From Pterobdella sp. o SKG-2022 (lineage: Eukaryota; Annelida; Clitellata; Hirudinida; Piscicolidae), in NCBI GenBank assembly GCA_964035795.1, contig OZ038320.1, forward strand, positions 25,422,118 through 25,486,117: DNA of 64,000 nucleotides, given 5' to 3'. The notes under the pieces were generated by a model that worked only from the letters and a program-made list of their open reading frames with translations, made no database searches and was not told the origin of the DNA. A program made the position numbers and the translations under genes. Positions 1 to 12,668 of this stretch are shown here, piece by piece. The stretch's first letter is position 1, and every line of letters begins with the position of its first letter.

Positions 1-1608
1 ATCAGAAGGGCTATGAGAGAGAAATTTGCTTATAAAGATGCGTCTTTAAACGCTTGCGAAAAAATTTAAGAGAAGGTGAAAGACGGAGATTAAGTGGAAG
101 AGAGTTTCATAAGTGAGGGACGATATGCGAGAAGGAGCGATATAAAAAAGAGTTAGAAGAGACAGGCTGATGTAGCCATAAACCAGAGTTCGAAGACCTG
201 AGAGACTCAGGAGTCTGTCTAATGGAAAGACGGTCATATAAATAAGCCTGCTGATTAAAATATAAGGTGTTAGCGGTGAGCCATAGCAACTTGAACTGGG
301 CTCTTAGTGCGACAGGCAGCCAATGAAGGCGATCGAGACAAGTGCGAGATGAAGAGTAGTAGTCGGCTTGAAGAACGGTTTTAGCAGCACGATTTTGGAG
401 AGATTGCTTAGAAATAAGACAGTTCGGGAGTCGACAAAAAAGAGAGTTACAGTAATCAATCCTTGAAAGAACTAAAGAGATGATCAGAGCAACGGCAGTG
501 TCAAAAGGTAGGAACTTGCGTGCCTGTCTGATCGCATGGAGATGAAAGTTGGATGCTTGTATGATCTGAGAGACAAAGTGTGTAAAGTTGAGTCTAGAAT
601 CAAGAGTTACACCTAGTATCTTCAGTTTGGACGTTACGGAAAGAGTAGTGCCGTCAAAGATAACTTCAGTGGGAAGATTGGATTTGGAAAGAAGTATGGG
701 ACTGCCGACAAACATCACTTCGCTTTTGTTAGGAGTCAACATGAGGTGATTGTTAGAAAACCAAAGATTGAGCTCAGTGATGCATTCAGATATCTTATTG
801 AGGCTGGGATGAGGATCAAGGTAAGAGGCGCCTGTAAATAGAGTAATATCATCAGCAAACTGATGATATAAAACGTCGTGCTTCTGTATGATCTCGCTAA
901 TAAGAGAAGTATAAAGAGAAAAGAGTATGGGCCCTAGAACAGAACCTTGAGGAACACCAAAACGAACGGAGACAAGGGTAGAAGAAGAGCAGCTTATTGT
1001 AACAAATTGCTTGCGTTCGGAGAGATAGGACTGAAACCAGGATAAAGCAATGCCAGAAATGTGAAAGTAGTTTTTAAGGATATGCAGCATATTTGGATGA
1101 TTAATTGTGTCAAAAGCTGCTGAAATATCTAAAGACACTAAGACGGCCGCAGACCCGGTAGCACAGATATTGCGGAGGCTGTCAGTGATGTACAAAAGCG
1201 CAGTTTCCGTTGAGTGATGAGAGCGATACGCCGACTGGAAAAGGTTGAAGTTACGCAGTACAGAAACATGAGAGGATAGTCTCTTGAGAACAACCCTCTC
1301 TAAAATTTTTGAGATGGTGCTGAGGTTTGAAATTGGACGATAATTGGATGGTTGCATGGGGTCTAGGTTATATTTTTTTAGTAAAGGGGTTACCTGCGCC
1401 GTTTTGAATGAAGTTGGAAAAATACCCTGTGAAAAGGAAAGAGCAGAAAGTTTGCATATAATGGAGGCAAAGATGTCGGAAAACTGCTTCAGCAGGAAAA
1501 CAGGGATTATATCTAAAGGTGAGGATTTAGTTGGGAGGGAATTGAGCAATTTGATGATTTCGTCAACACTAGGAGCGTTAAAAACAGTGATAACAGGTTA
1601 TGAAGCAA
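1..1608 (-). mobile_element. 5'-truncated LINE (CR1/L2-like) reverse transcriptase, degenerate
   Basis: On the minus strand a reading frame of about 480 codons (1549 down to 107) carries a non-LTR retrotransposon reverse transcriptase. In order it shows NYRPISNLSTISKILE, LDISAAFDTINH, GVPQGSVLGPILFSLY and the catalytic FADD near residue 230, followed by the usual thumb and C-terminal region. GVPQGSVLGP and the family C-terminal end point to the Jockey/CR1/L2 group. The endonuclease and ORF1 are absent. Coding similarity stops near 1608, just beyond an in-frame TAA, as expected for 5' truncation. A TGA at 107-109 sits where the conserved Trp of the terminal WNSLP motif belongs, and the same frame then runs open to a TAG at 11-13. 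The 3' end leaves the window. It is an inactive fragment, about 1.2 kb upstream of the MCTP coding region. The exact clade is inferred. Confidence 0.9.
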
Positions 1609-1616
1609 GATTATAA

Positions 1617-2843
1617 AATGAGATTTTAGTGTGTATTGAAAATGTTCTTACTTGCATTGTGGGCAGTGAAATAGGTTTACTTGACATAGCTTACAGTTCT
1701 CTGAAACTTGCCTTAAAATTTGTTTTTCATTTCAGAAAATTAAATGGATTATTCTAATTTACAACTATAAATTGAAAACTCAAAATATAAAAAAGTGAAT
1801 TTAATTCATAGTAAATCAGTTTTAACTTGATTTTTAATATATAATTAATTCTTGCAAACCTGTTGAAGCTCTCGTGTTTGCTGACGTTAGACCTCGGCGG
1901 TCTCAGAGTAGAAGATTGCATAATGATTATTTAATGGTCCATAACATTCAACTTTTTTAAGCACATTTTTAATCATTTACAAAAACTTATTTAACACAGA
2001 TTATAGTAAATCTAATTATCGAAATTTTTTTTCTATACTTTTAAGTTTTAATTGTTGAACCAATCTAATACCAAAACCTTTACATTGATGTGTGTATATT
2101 AATGGTTGAGTTGGTATGTTTACATTAATGATGCGACATTACAACAACTTCACAAAGCTGAGCTTATAACACACCTGCTACTTGCTTGCTTCGGCCATAA
2201 CATATTGTGAAAGCTAAATACATCTTGAAATAAAAACACCACAAAATGGCTATCAGAATTGCTAACTAGACTTTTTAGCTATAGTTCAGTTCTGTCGTAC
2301 CTTAGTCTTGTTGTGTTATCCTTGATGTGATGTTGCTGCTAAACAAGGTTAATTTAATTTTATAAATTAAATTGATTAATAACTCGATATGAAGAAAACA
2401 GATAGGTTCAATTTTAAATATAAATTAATACAATATAATGAATTAGAGATGACGTTGTGAAGCAACTGCATTGAAATGAAAAAATTAGAATCAAACCCCT
2501 TAAGATATAAAAAAAAATTATTCGATTAAGTATCTACCTATAAAAAGCAATTGAAACGGATTTAAATAAACATAATGCAGAGCTTTTCAATCGCATAAAT
2601 TATAGTTAAAGTTTGTGAACTTTTAAACACCTGAGTTTTCGATACTTTTAAATAGTAAACAGAACACACCAAATAAATATAGCAAGTGTTATTGGTTGGA
2701 CATTAATTTTAGTTTAACTTTAAGATTTTTTAAATCACCTTGAGTATAAATTAAAATTTTATTTAATTAATTAATAATTTTTTACACTTAAATATTTGAA
2801 ACATTTGAAAAATAAATGTTTCACAGTTTTTTGAAATTTCTAG
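1617..2843. other. Non-coding AT-rich stretch upstream of MCTP
   Basis: I see no exon with protein-like content on either strand. In particular there is no C2 motif that could supply a missing first C2 domain for the downstream MCTP gene. The bases before 2844 read as a possible 3' splice site (ctag), so the first recognised MCTP exon could be internal. Confidence 0.5.
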
Positions 2844-2852
2844 TTTTCTTAT

Positions 2853-5800
2853 ATGAATAGTATGACTGACGAGAAAGGTGATAAGATATCTCTTTACGAG
2901 AAAGAAGCTTTAACCGACCCAAAACAGAAAGTTGATGAGCTAATTTCCAATAATGCTTTCAACGCTCTGATCAACCGAATAAAAAGCTCCGAAACCCAGA
3001 ACCAAATCAAAGCAAAGCTAGCCCTTGTGGTTAAACAAACATCAAACAATGATAAAAGCACTGTCACGAAAAAGAATCTCAAAGCAGAAACTACCCAACT
3101 TCAAACTACAAAAAACTCTAACTCTCAGCTTAACAAAGTTAAAGAGGTGTCGTTTTGTTACAATTGATATTTTTTTAGTTTTTAATTGTTTATAAAGTTT
3201 GAAAATTTAAGCACCTATATTCTTAATGATTGTTAGACCTTTTAGAATGAATCGATAATGGAAGTGAAAAATGTAAGGTTTCAAAGTTTTTTGCGAAGTT
3301 TTGACGAATCGAAAGAATTCGTGAACAAAAGAAAATTTTTTTTTTATCTTCTTTTAAACGTTGTTTTGTCTGGTTTTTGTTCACCTGGAGCAGCGCTTTG
3401 TGAAACCTATCAATTTACGCAGCTGAAACCCCAATTAGGAGCGGCCAAATAGTCGGATTTCTACTTGTCTTGTATGCATAAAAAATAATTTGTACAAACA
3501 ATAACTGACTTCCTATGAATAGGCTTTCTATCTAGCAACTCATTTGTTTAAGATTTTAACCAAGTCTTCTGTGGCGAATAGCATCAACAACTCTTTGGAA
3601 AAACATCGTACAGCAAAGATATGGTGTGGCATAGTCAATGTAGCAGTAATTGAAGCAAAAAACCTCAAATCTCCTAAAACCAACGTTCTGCCAGATTCAC
3701 ATGTTAGACTCAAATTGGGCCTCGAAAAATTTAAAACGAAGGTTTGATAGAACTTAACTTTATGATTATTATTAAAATTCATTTCTAGTATGAGTTAAAG
3801 CTCATCAACGATTTATAATGGTTAATCTCATCAATATGGCATTATGCTACATGTATTTGCAATAGTAAAAAGTACAAAAATCATTAGACAAAATGCAAAA
3901 CTGCCAATCCCAAATGGGCGGAGAAGTTCGACATGTATCTCTTTGAAGATACCCAGCCCATTCTAGAAATCACTATACGAGACAATGAAATGCCTAAAAG
4001 TAACATGCTGGGAGAGTAAGTACATTGAGTATGAGTATTATGTGATATTTTATTCAATGATATTTATATTAGTTTAACAAATTGAAATTATCTTAACTTC
4101 AATAGTAATATTGGTAAAAGGTAAATTACAATAAGTAAACTTTTATTCGCATTAAATGCAGTTTTGAATATTTCTTTGTGCTTGCTATATTTTTAATAAG
4201 CAAGTAAATAATTGTAGAATAGCTTAGACTAATAGTGAAGAAAACAAACATAAAGTATTTATTAACTTACTACACGAAGCTTCTCGTAAGAAAATTTGAC
4301 ATTATCAAGTGATTATTTGATAATGTAAGATTTTCTTACGAGAAGCTTCGTGTATTATGTTGATAAATACTTTGTGTTTGTTTCCCTCAAAAAAAAAATA
4401 TATAAGCATAACTAAACTCAAAATAGGTTATAGTTCACATCATTTTCATTTATTATACAAAATCAACGAACTCAAGTTAAACCTTATATCACCGATGATT
4501 CACTGATGATGATTTTTTCATAAATAGAAATGCTTCATGATAAATTTTTGAACACTTTAGTTTTATATTCTTACTACTTTATTTGTAGACTAACACGTCT
4601 AGCTTATAGAAAACTATTTAAATAAAAATACATAAAATTGATACCCATCCAGGTGCACAGTAGACTTGGATAAGCTAGAGAAAGACACAACACACCACCT
4701 CAACTTATCAGTAGATGACGATGAAGCAGTGATTTTGATTCTACTGACTATATCTCTTGTAGGAAACACTTCTTTTGACTCTACCCTCGATAAGCCAGTT
4801 TCCGACATTCAACAAGAAAACGAAACTTTTGTTAGAGATTTTTAAAAAGAGATTTTTTAGATAAAATTTTTTCAGTAACATAAAATTTTTTAGAAATAGT
4901 TCATTATTTAAATTTTATTTAGAAGGATTTTTATCTGAGTTTTTTTCAATGAACTTCATCATTATCTCTAATGCAGAGTATTTTCAAAACGATGTCAGAT
5001 TTGAACAGAGTAGGGTGGGCTAGAATTGAAGGTATATATTTCAAGAGCCTGTTTATATTATCGAATGTCATTTTCAATATCTTTTCAAGGAAGGAATTCT
5101 AAAAAATATAATCTTTGTTATTAAATAAGTTGATAAACTTAATAAGCAAATACGCAGTCAAATTTAACTTAAAAATTATAATTACTTATTGATTTATAAA
5201 CATCCTTTATGGGGATAAAAACATCGTTCTTAGTTCTATAACGTTACCAGTTGTATACGTTGTTAGTTATATAACTTTTTCTTTTTTTTCTATACGTCGA
5301 AAGCAAAATATTTAAATAAAGCTCTATTAATAAAAATTCTAATAAAAATTATTTTTTATTTATTAATGACATAGTTATAATAATTCATTTAACTTTTTAA
5401 ATTTAAGCGCATGCTAATTTAGCCTTAGAACCACCAAACACACGACAGTCATAAAGGCAGTAGGGTTGTCAGGGGTGGACTTCAGTGGTACGAGTGACCC
5501 TTTTTGTGTCGTTCAACTTAACAATAACAGAGTCCAAACTCAAACGATTTACAAAACAATTGACCCAGTGTGGGAAAAATCATTCAATATGTGTGTATTC
5601 AAATATTTCATTGAGGATTTAAAATGTCTACTTGATTAATTTTTTTTATATTATGAGATACATGTTTCAAAATTTTTATTTTTTAGATAAATTTGACGAT
5701 GAGATATTTTATTTCCAATATAAAAATGTTGATAAAGGTATTCAATGCTTTAAACAGGGATATAACTGACATACATTCCACCTTCATTTTCACGGTCTAT

Positions 5801-8174
5801 GATGAGAACAAGAACAGAAAAGTCGATTTTCTTGGCTGTTTTGCCATTCCAATACTGAAGGTTTTGGAGAATAAAATAAATATCTTATAGCTACGGCTTA
5901 CTATGAACTTATGTGTGTTTTACAAATAAAATTAATTATCACTTGAGCCTGGTGGCTTTTTCGCAAAGAAAAAAGGGTTTAGTATTCATTATTTTCTAAA
6001 GGTTTTTGTTTTCTGCAAACTTGCTACAAAGGTTAAACTGCCAAAAAATACAAGCTTTTCGAAATTTTTTTTTCAGTTTTTATTATAATTGTATTATAGT
6101 CAGTAGTTTGAGAAAAGTAATTTTTTGATGTTCCGTTGACTATGTGATCATTATAATGTGAACAGGTGATAAAAGGGAAAGAAGTGTGGTACCAATTAAA
6201 AGATAAACAACTGATGAATAAAATGAAAGGGATCATCCTGTTGAAGATCACTTATGTTTACAACCCGGTATGTCAGACTGCATTTGATATTTTAACAATT
6301 TAGATTATATAATGAGCTGTCGAAACTGATGAATTTTATGTTCATAAATGATATCCCCAAATAGATCAGAGCCGCAATAAGAACTTTCAAGCCAAAAGAA
6401 GAGTATCATATGCAAAAAGAGCCGAAATTGAAAATATCGGTTAAAAAATTATTCAAGATTTTTATTTCAATGATAAACTAGTAATTTTAACAAATAGTTG
6501 ATGAAGAGGAATGTAGAAAGAGCGAAGAAAGAAGTTTTAAATGTGGCAAAGATAGCAACTTTCATACAATCATGTCTTAGTTGGGAGTCGAAAACAAAGA
6601 GTCTTTCAGCATACATAGTAAGTGGAAGGGATGCAATGTATCTAGGGAGATAATTATTTTTTCAAAATTTAAATTTATTCAATCTGAGTTTGTTTGAAAC
6701 TATTGAAATACGCCATTAAGTGTTAAAAATCACTATAATAAAGTTCTTAGATTATTTTAATTTTTCTCTTAATCTTATATTTTAATCTTATATTTGAATA
6801 TCAAAACTAACGATTAAACTCTACTTTTGTATTTTTCCTTCTTTATGCTAATCGTTTGTATGTTTATTTGTTTCATTTTCTTTATGCTGTTTATTTTTTC
6901 TGGTGGTTCACATGGAGTAGCGCCCTGTGTAAACTATAAACTAAACAATTGAACCATAAATTTGAGGCGATCTAATGGTCGACGTACTAAAATTATAGGC
7001 ATTTTATAAACTCTAAATTTCCCATATTTTGCGCAAGTTTCAAATATTTAAATAATTGAAAAATTGTGAATTATTTTTCGTTCAGCAGGTTTTTGTACAA
7101 AAATAGCTTATAACATCAATTTCAGATCTTCTGCTTGATAATTTGGAATTTTAAATTGTACATGTTGCCTCTGTTCTTCATTTTAATTATGGTCAAAAAC
7201 ATTGCTTTGATGAACTGTCCTTCTTTCAGCAACGACAACTTTGTATGTTTTTCGAACTATATTTTAAGTAATTGTTATAAATATAGCATTTATTTCGAAA
7301 GATTTAATTTTCAAATAAATAAAAAATTTTCATAGAAATTATTAAAAAGTTTAAAAAATATAAATGAAAATTTAACTTTTTCGTTTCCCTCTTCCTTTCC
7401 ATTCATAGAAAACTGAAGGGTACGAAGATGAGGCAGACGATGATTTGAAAGTAATTACTGTTTTCAAAAAATTATCATTTAATGGGATAAAAAATCTTAA
7501 GTTTTTTTCAAAATGACTCTTGAGTTTTAAGAGAGTTTAATGTTTGCTAGGAAGAAAAAAAATCCTTGATAGAGAAGTTTCAGAACCTGCAAGAGGTTGG
7601 TCTGATGGTGCAGGAAATCCTAGATAAGCTGGTCTGCTACTGCGAACGAATCAGAAAGTGAGTTTTCAAATACTTCTATAATTTAAATAATTTCACAAAG
7701 CGCTTTCATGAAAAAAAACGCTATTCAGATATTTTCAATTGATTAAATTCATTTATCTCCAAACCATCTGAATCAATTTGCATTTAAACTTTCAAAAAGT
7801 TTGTTCCAATGGACAGGCCCATGGCTCACGGTGCTTGCTCTCATCATTTTGTCCTTCGCTACCATCATTTTGTTTTTTATTGATATAAGGATTCTTTTGT
7901 TTGTTTGGGGAACCAAAAAGTTCAGTAAGAAGCTTTTCGATCCTAATTACCTAGACAATAATGAGCTTCTGGACTTCTTGGACAGATTACCCTCCGACAA
8001 AGAACTTGTAAGTATATGCGTAATAAATCAAGTTTAACAATATGAACATTATCCTTGGCATAAACTCAATTAACTTAAAAGCGTAACTTACAAAATTTTA
8101 AGATTCAAACTAAAGCATTGGAGCTAGATTATGGAATTCTCGAAACAACGAAAGAGGAACAAAATGCAAAATAG
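2853..8174 (+). CDS. MCTP: Multiple C2 and transmembrane domain protein (MCTP), 15 exons
   Basis: ER/endosomal membrane protein with Ca2+-sensing C2 domains and a C-terminal paired membrane hairpin. Exons read 2853-3146, 3553-3741, 3888-4015, 4653-4830, 4977-5031, 5449-5590, 5758-5860, 6166-6267, 6365-6439, 6498-6617, 7126-7242, 7409-7450, 7551-7657, 7800-8007 and 8103-8174 (stop TAG), giving 643 residues with every phase matching. Residues 1-98 are a polar Lys/Ser/Thr-rich region. A first C2 (about 125-240) has IWCGIVNVAVIEAKNL but a weak Ca2+ site. A second C2 (about 275-375) keeps GVDFSGTSDPF and VYDENKNRKVDFLG. Two hydrophobic segments follow, around WNFKLYMLPLFFILIM (463-490) and WTGPWLTVLALIIL (555-600), with the family signature VWGTKKFSKKL and DNNELLDFLDRLPSD. 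Vertebrate MCTPs have three C2 domains. The first one is either upstream of the window or absent. A TAG just upstream of the ATG may be part of a splice acceptor, so the start is uncertain. A possible AATAAA lies at 8517. Confidence 0.92.
3367..3455. repeat. Interspersed repeat copy A in an MCTP intron
   Basis: This intronic stretch aligns by eye with 6897-6981, sharing blocks such as gttcac-tggag-agcgc-tgtg and a later aatagtcg-like end. The two are roughly 70% alike. It may be an old SINE or MITE fragment; the family is unknown. Confidence 0.5.
4240..4386. repeat. MITE-like inverted repeat, family 1, complete hairpin
   Basis: Left arm 4240-4308 and right arm 4317-4386 are near-complementary and read acacgaagcttctcgtaag / cttacgagaagcttcgtgta at their cores, with outer ends acaaacataaagtattta / aaatactttgtgtttg. 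The spacer is about 8 bases. It lies in an MCTP intron. Related single-arm remnants occur at 12445, 23805 and 26505. No coding capacity, so a non-autonomous DNA element is the likely explanation. Confidence 0.8.
6897..6981. repeat. Interspersed repeat copy B in an MCTP intron
   Basis: Partner of the copy at 3367-3455, in the same orientation. Shared blocks include tctgg, gttcac, tggag-agcgc and tgtg-aaac. It lies in the 508-base intron before the first transmembrane exon. Confidence 0.5.
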
Positions 8175-8789
8175 CTTCATAGTAGTCATTGAAGAGTATT
8201 TGCGTTTGAATTAAATTTTCGTTCAACAATTTTGCCTTTTCGCATTCAATATTTCGCCTTGCTCCAGCCTTTACACTCTTTTGATATACAAAATCTTTGA
8301 AAGTAAATACTCATTTTATCTAAATCAAAAGTCATACTTATAAATATAGCATATTATACACTGTTATTTTTCAAAATTTCAAGTTATATTTTAACTCTAA
8401 AATTTTTTTGGTTCACATTTTTTTGCAAAATGATATTAAAAGTAAGTGCTCAAATTAAATTTTTATCAAATTTATTTTACAACAAAGCTTATAATTTTGA
8501 AATATTTTAAATTATGAATAAATCTTCAAAATTCTTTATCATTTTTCAGCGTTAATGATCTTATTTCCAAAAATCTTGCCTAAAACCTACGAGTTTTTAA
8601 TAATGAAATAAGTCAAAATAATTTTTAAAATAAAATCGTTGTCAAAATCTAAATATACGATAAAAGTAAACCGTTTTATTCTATATGTTGACATCGTCAG
8701 AACAACCATACTCACAAAATACAAGCCAAAATGTATACAGCATATACACAACATATATACATCTGTTGTTATCAACTAGCCTCAAAATT

Positions 8790-8878
8790 GTGAATCATAA
8801 AAACACGAAAAAACTTTATTTATATTTATAATATATTAATAAATATAAATCAAGTTTTGTCGTGTTTTTATGATTCAC
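8790..8878. repeat. Inverted repeat with about 40-base arms
   Basis: The arms begin gtgaatcataaaaacacga and end tcgtgtttttatgattcac, separated by about 6 bases of TA-rich sequence. A microsatellite-like atatatat run follows. Probably another small hairpin-type MITE, unrelated in sequence to family 1. Confidence 0.7.
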
Positions 8879-10430
8879 ATATATATATATATCTGAACTC
8901 CACAAGTCAACATGACAGAATAAGTTATATTTCGGCTTATTTTTTGAAAATACTGACCAAACTTCTGTCAAGTCATGCCTTCATGTTCAAGAAACTAAAT
9001 CATTAAAAGAAGTTTATGAACATTCATTGGTTTTTCATCTGCTCAGTTACTTATTCAATTTACATATCTAAACCTAAGTGTGAAAACGAACAGTGCTGAT
9101 TAAGACCTAAAAAGATGAAAGTTTTTTTCTGGATCACTTCTTCAGAGTTTTCCAACTGTTTCTTTTGATTACTTTTATTTTCTCCTTTCGGTTTCTAAAA
9201 GTTTTGACTTTGTGTCACTTTCTATTATTCTTTATACATCTCATATTATTCGCCTCATTTAATCTTTTTCTTTTCGAAGTCAGTTTTTTGCTTTTATTAC
9301 TTTTCTCGCCTCCTAAGCGTATTGGCCTACGACCAGCTTCTCAATCAGTGTGATACAAACTAAAGTATGAAGATTATATTAGTACCAATAGTGTGAATAA
9401 TAAAAAATTGTTGAAACATACTGATGTTATTGCAATAAGGCCCTCTAATATTAGGATTAATGGTCAGATTACTTATCTCTAATATTATATTAATTTTTTA
9501 TTAAAATTGTTGAAACTAATTAATTCGTAGCATGTGATACTGATCTGTTATCGTTCCATCTTGTTATGAGGAGCACTTATTGTATTATCACGTAATGACT
9601 CTTAATTATACGGATAGGCAAATGCAATTGGTATAAATTGATAATAAATGATATAAATTATCGAAAAATTGTTAAGGTGAACAAAGTTTTAGATGCACTT
9701 TTATCAAAATTCGATTTACATAATTGAAAATGTAGTTCTCCTTTGTGAATTGCAATGAAGTTATGGAAGTAAAAAAAAACATTAAAATAACTATCATATT
9801 AAACAGTTTTCGTTTTATAACAGATTTAAAACTCTTTTATTTCAATATATTGCGAAAAGAATATCTGTTTAAAAGCTACTCTAACTTGGTTAGCGTCTCA
9901 TAACTAGGACTCTGAAGAAAGTAGTTAATAAAAAAAACTAACCAAAATTCAAATTCAATATTTTAGACTTGTTAAAATCTTTAGTCATGAAAAATGAAGT
10001 TTTGATAAAATATTTTGACGAATAAATTGTTTATAAATTGTGCCTGAAATTTTTGAAAAAACGGTCAATACTGAAAGCAATAACTTCACAAGTATGAGGA
10101 TAAATAAAAAACTTTTACTTTTTATCGAATGATTAAATTTATTAAAACAAGTTAAAACTAAGTAATAAAGCATCCCAAAATTCTTTATTAAAAATATATT
10201 CATTCATTTCCGCTTCCCAAAAATAAGCGCCTCGTAGCTAATAAGTTAACTCGTGGTTTTTCGATTTTTTCATCAGCTCTTGTCAATTATTTCATTTATT
10301 AAAGTTCAAAAAAGCATTAAAAACAAATATCATTGAATTGTTAGAGATCTTGAAGATTATTATATTCTATAGAAATTCAATAAATAATTGATTTCGAAAA
10401 CGTATTGTGTGCGTTTGATATTAGTTTTTA

Positions 10431-10570
10431 ACTTGAATTTTACCAAAAAACTTCAAATTGTGAAGATTTATTAGAACACGTAGAAAAAATTTTTATTTAG
10501 CTAAATAAAAATTTGTTCTACGTGTTTTTATAAATCTTCACAATTTGAAGTTTCCTGGTAAAATTCAAGT
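10431..10570. repeat. 140-base near-perfect palindrome, no spacer
   Basis: Left arm 10431-10500 starts acttgaattttacc and right arm 10501-10570 ends ggtaaaattcaagt. The centre is tttagctaaa, so the arms abut directly. Only a few mismatches or small gaps are visible. It is followed by acatacgatgtctctaaaa, a tag that recurs near 12742 and, shortened, near 24739. Confidence 0.8.
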
Positions 10571-11889
10571 TTACAAAAGAACATACGATGTCTCTAAAAA
10601 ACTAAGTTTTCAATTTGAAAACAATATCTTTTAAATATATAAGAAAACTATTTCTTATAGCTTATGATTATTCATGTACCAATCAAAGCTGTTTTTGTGA
10701 GTTTGTCGGAATGTGTATTTTACTTCGCTTTTGAAATAAATAGCTGACGAGTCGCCCGTATTTTTTTAATGCGAAACATGATAGAGTGTTTTTGAACAAA
10801 TGCCACTTTTTAAACGCTTACACTTTAAAGGAATATGTAAAATATTCATCATTTACTCAGCACTGCTTTTAATTCTTTACATAACATCTTTAGTGAAAAG
10901 TATATTGCAGCAAAATGATACTTTGAAAACTGATTATTATTTTGATGTAATCCGAAAAACTAGAGAACAACCATGGCCTTTACCTCAAGAGTATTCACAT
11001 GAAATGAAACCATTACCATTGATGCGAACAAATTTTCTTTCAAAATTCAAGAACATTCTTGTGATATTTTGAAAGATGCCTTCAAAAGATATTATTCATA
11101 CATTTTCAAAAACAATCAGATGAATTTGAGATTTATAAGCAGCATGGAAACTCTTGATATATTTTCAGAGCTGAAGGTTGTTCTCTTGAATCCTTGCACC
11201 AACTTGCACTCAGATGAATCATGTAAACTTTTTAAAAATGTTTTTTCGAAAGATTTCTTTAGAGCTGAATACATTAATGGACTTAATAGCGATACCATTT
11301 CAAATATTTTAATGTGGTATTGGATCATTTATATAAATTTTATCTTATATTCTGAAATGATTTTGTATTTAGTTGAGTTATTAAACATATCTACTTATAG
11401 ATGTTTTGAAAGTGACTAAGAATGGAGCAGAGCTGGTAGCAAATGAAATTTTGGGAGTACTAAGAGGATTGGAAACATTCAGTCAACTGATTTACAAAGA
11501 TAGAGGCTAGGTTGGCTAGAAACAATTGTTACTTTTAATAATAAAAAAAAGCATTGCAATGATTCGTTTAAAACTCCATTTTTTCAATTTAAAATATTTC
11601 AAACAATATGCACCCCAATCATTTTCAATGTATTTAAAATGATTTATAAAGCAACGCAAAAATTTTTTCACATAGTTTAGTATAAACAAAACATGGATCT
11701 CGGACAGACCTCGCTTTCGTTGGAGAGGTCTCTTGATTGATAGTGCAAGACACTTCCTTCCTGTTCCCACCATTCTCTCTGTCATTGTGAGGCTGAATTT
11801 CATATTATAAGATTGGTTTAACCAGTTTTTGCCAACAATTATTGAACTAAACGTAATGTAATGGAATGCGATATTTATAAAAAGATTTT

Positions 11890-12307
11890 TCTTATAGACC
11901 AGAGCGCTTGCTACAAATTTAACGTAGCGAAAACACTGTGAAACAAGTGTCCAAGTATACGCTTTCTATAGAAAAAAAATGCTTTTTCACTGACCAATAG
12001 GATTTTAAGCAGATTCGGACCGGATTTTTTCAATTTGCTATTTCTCCCTAAAAGCATTGTTTTGTTTTTTTCCCAGTAATTTTTTTAAATTAAATGATAT
12101 CATTTAAAGTTTTAAATTTTTCCAAATTCTTTCAAAATTCTACAAATTGGTCATAATCTGCTTCAATCCATTCTGTCATTGACAACAAACGCTTTGTTTT
12201 CTATATCAAGCATAAAGTGCTTGTTGAAGCAACTGTTAATTGTCCGCCCACGCGGGATCTTTAGATAATTAGTTTAATGCTCTACCAGCTGAGCTATACA
12301 GGTCGAC
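11890..12307 (-). mobile_element. tRNA-derived SINE, copy A, interrupted
   Basis: Minus strand, inside the third intron of the hexosaminidase relic. The head (12307 downward) has a Pol III A-box, tagctcagctggtagagc. The tail, ending near 11890, reads cgctacgttaaatttgtagc and matches copy B. About 250 bases of unrelated sequence separate head and tail. The B-box region lacks roughly 12 bases between two gatc motifs, compared with copy B. Confidence 0.6.
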
Positions 12308-12444
12308 GAAAAATATTACATCAGTTTTTTTTCTTTACAAAGTTTGCGTATTAATGGAAAAATATGAGAAATGTTTTTCAACATTATTTTACTTATATAC
12401 ACGCGTTTTCAATTGAATATACGTTAATTAATTTCATTGAAGTG

Positions 12445-12535
12445 TTAATGTAAGATTACATTATCACTTGATAATATAAGCTAGCTTTACAAAAAGCTTC
12501 GTGTCATTTAATAAATACTTTGTGTTTGTTTTTTT
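12445..12535. repeat. MITE family 1, partial copy
   Basis: Contains aaaaagcttcgtgt and aataaatactttgtgtttgt, matching the right arm of the complete element at 4240-4386, preceded by a tcacttgataat block corresponding to its centre. The left arm is missing or diverged. Confidence 0.6.
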
Positions 12536-12602
12536 TAGAGACATCTTATGTATCTTTTTTTTTATATTATTTGAATAACTTTTTATTTTCAATTTTTTAT
12601 GA

Positions 12603-12668
12603 GGAATTTTGACACATTTATTTAAAAAAACTAAAATTTTCGATAAGTACAACCTTATCATAAACCAT
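12603..12668. repeat. MITE family 2, partial copy
   Basis: Shares ctaaaattttcgataagt and ccttatcataaa with the longer element at 51461-51649. It lies in the hexosaminidase third intron, a hot spot for small insertions. Confidence 0.55.

Larger units (their letters stand above)
8175..10799. other. Intergenic region between MCTP and the hexosaminidase pseudogene
   Basis: Apart from two inverted-repeat elements (8790-8878 and 10431-10570) I see no exon or RNA gene. The short open frames here have composition typical of AT-rich noise. Confidence 0.6.

Noticed and set aside
1344..1616. 90-codon plus-strand frame inside the LINE
   Set aside because: Antisense shadow of the reverse transcriptase frame; no independent similarity.
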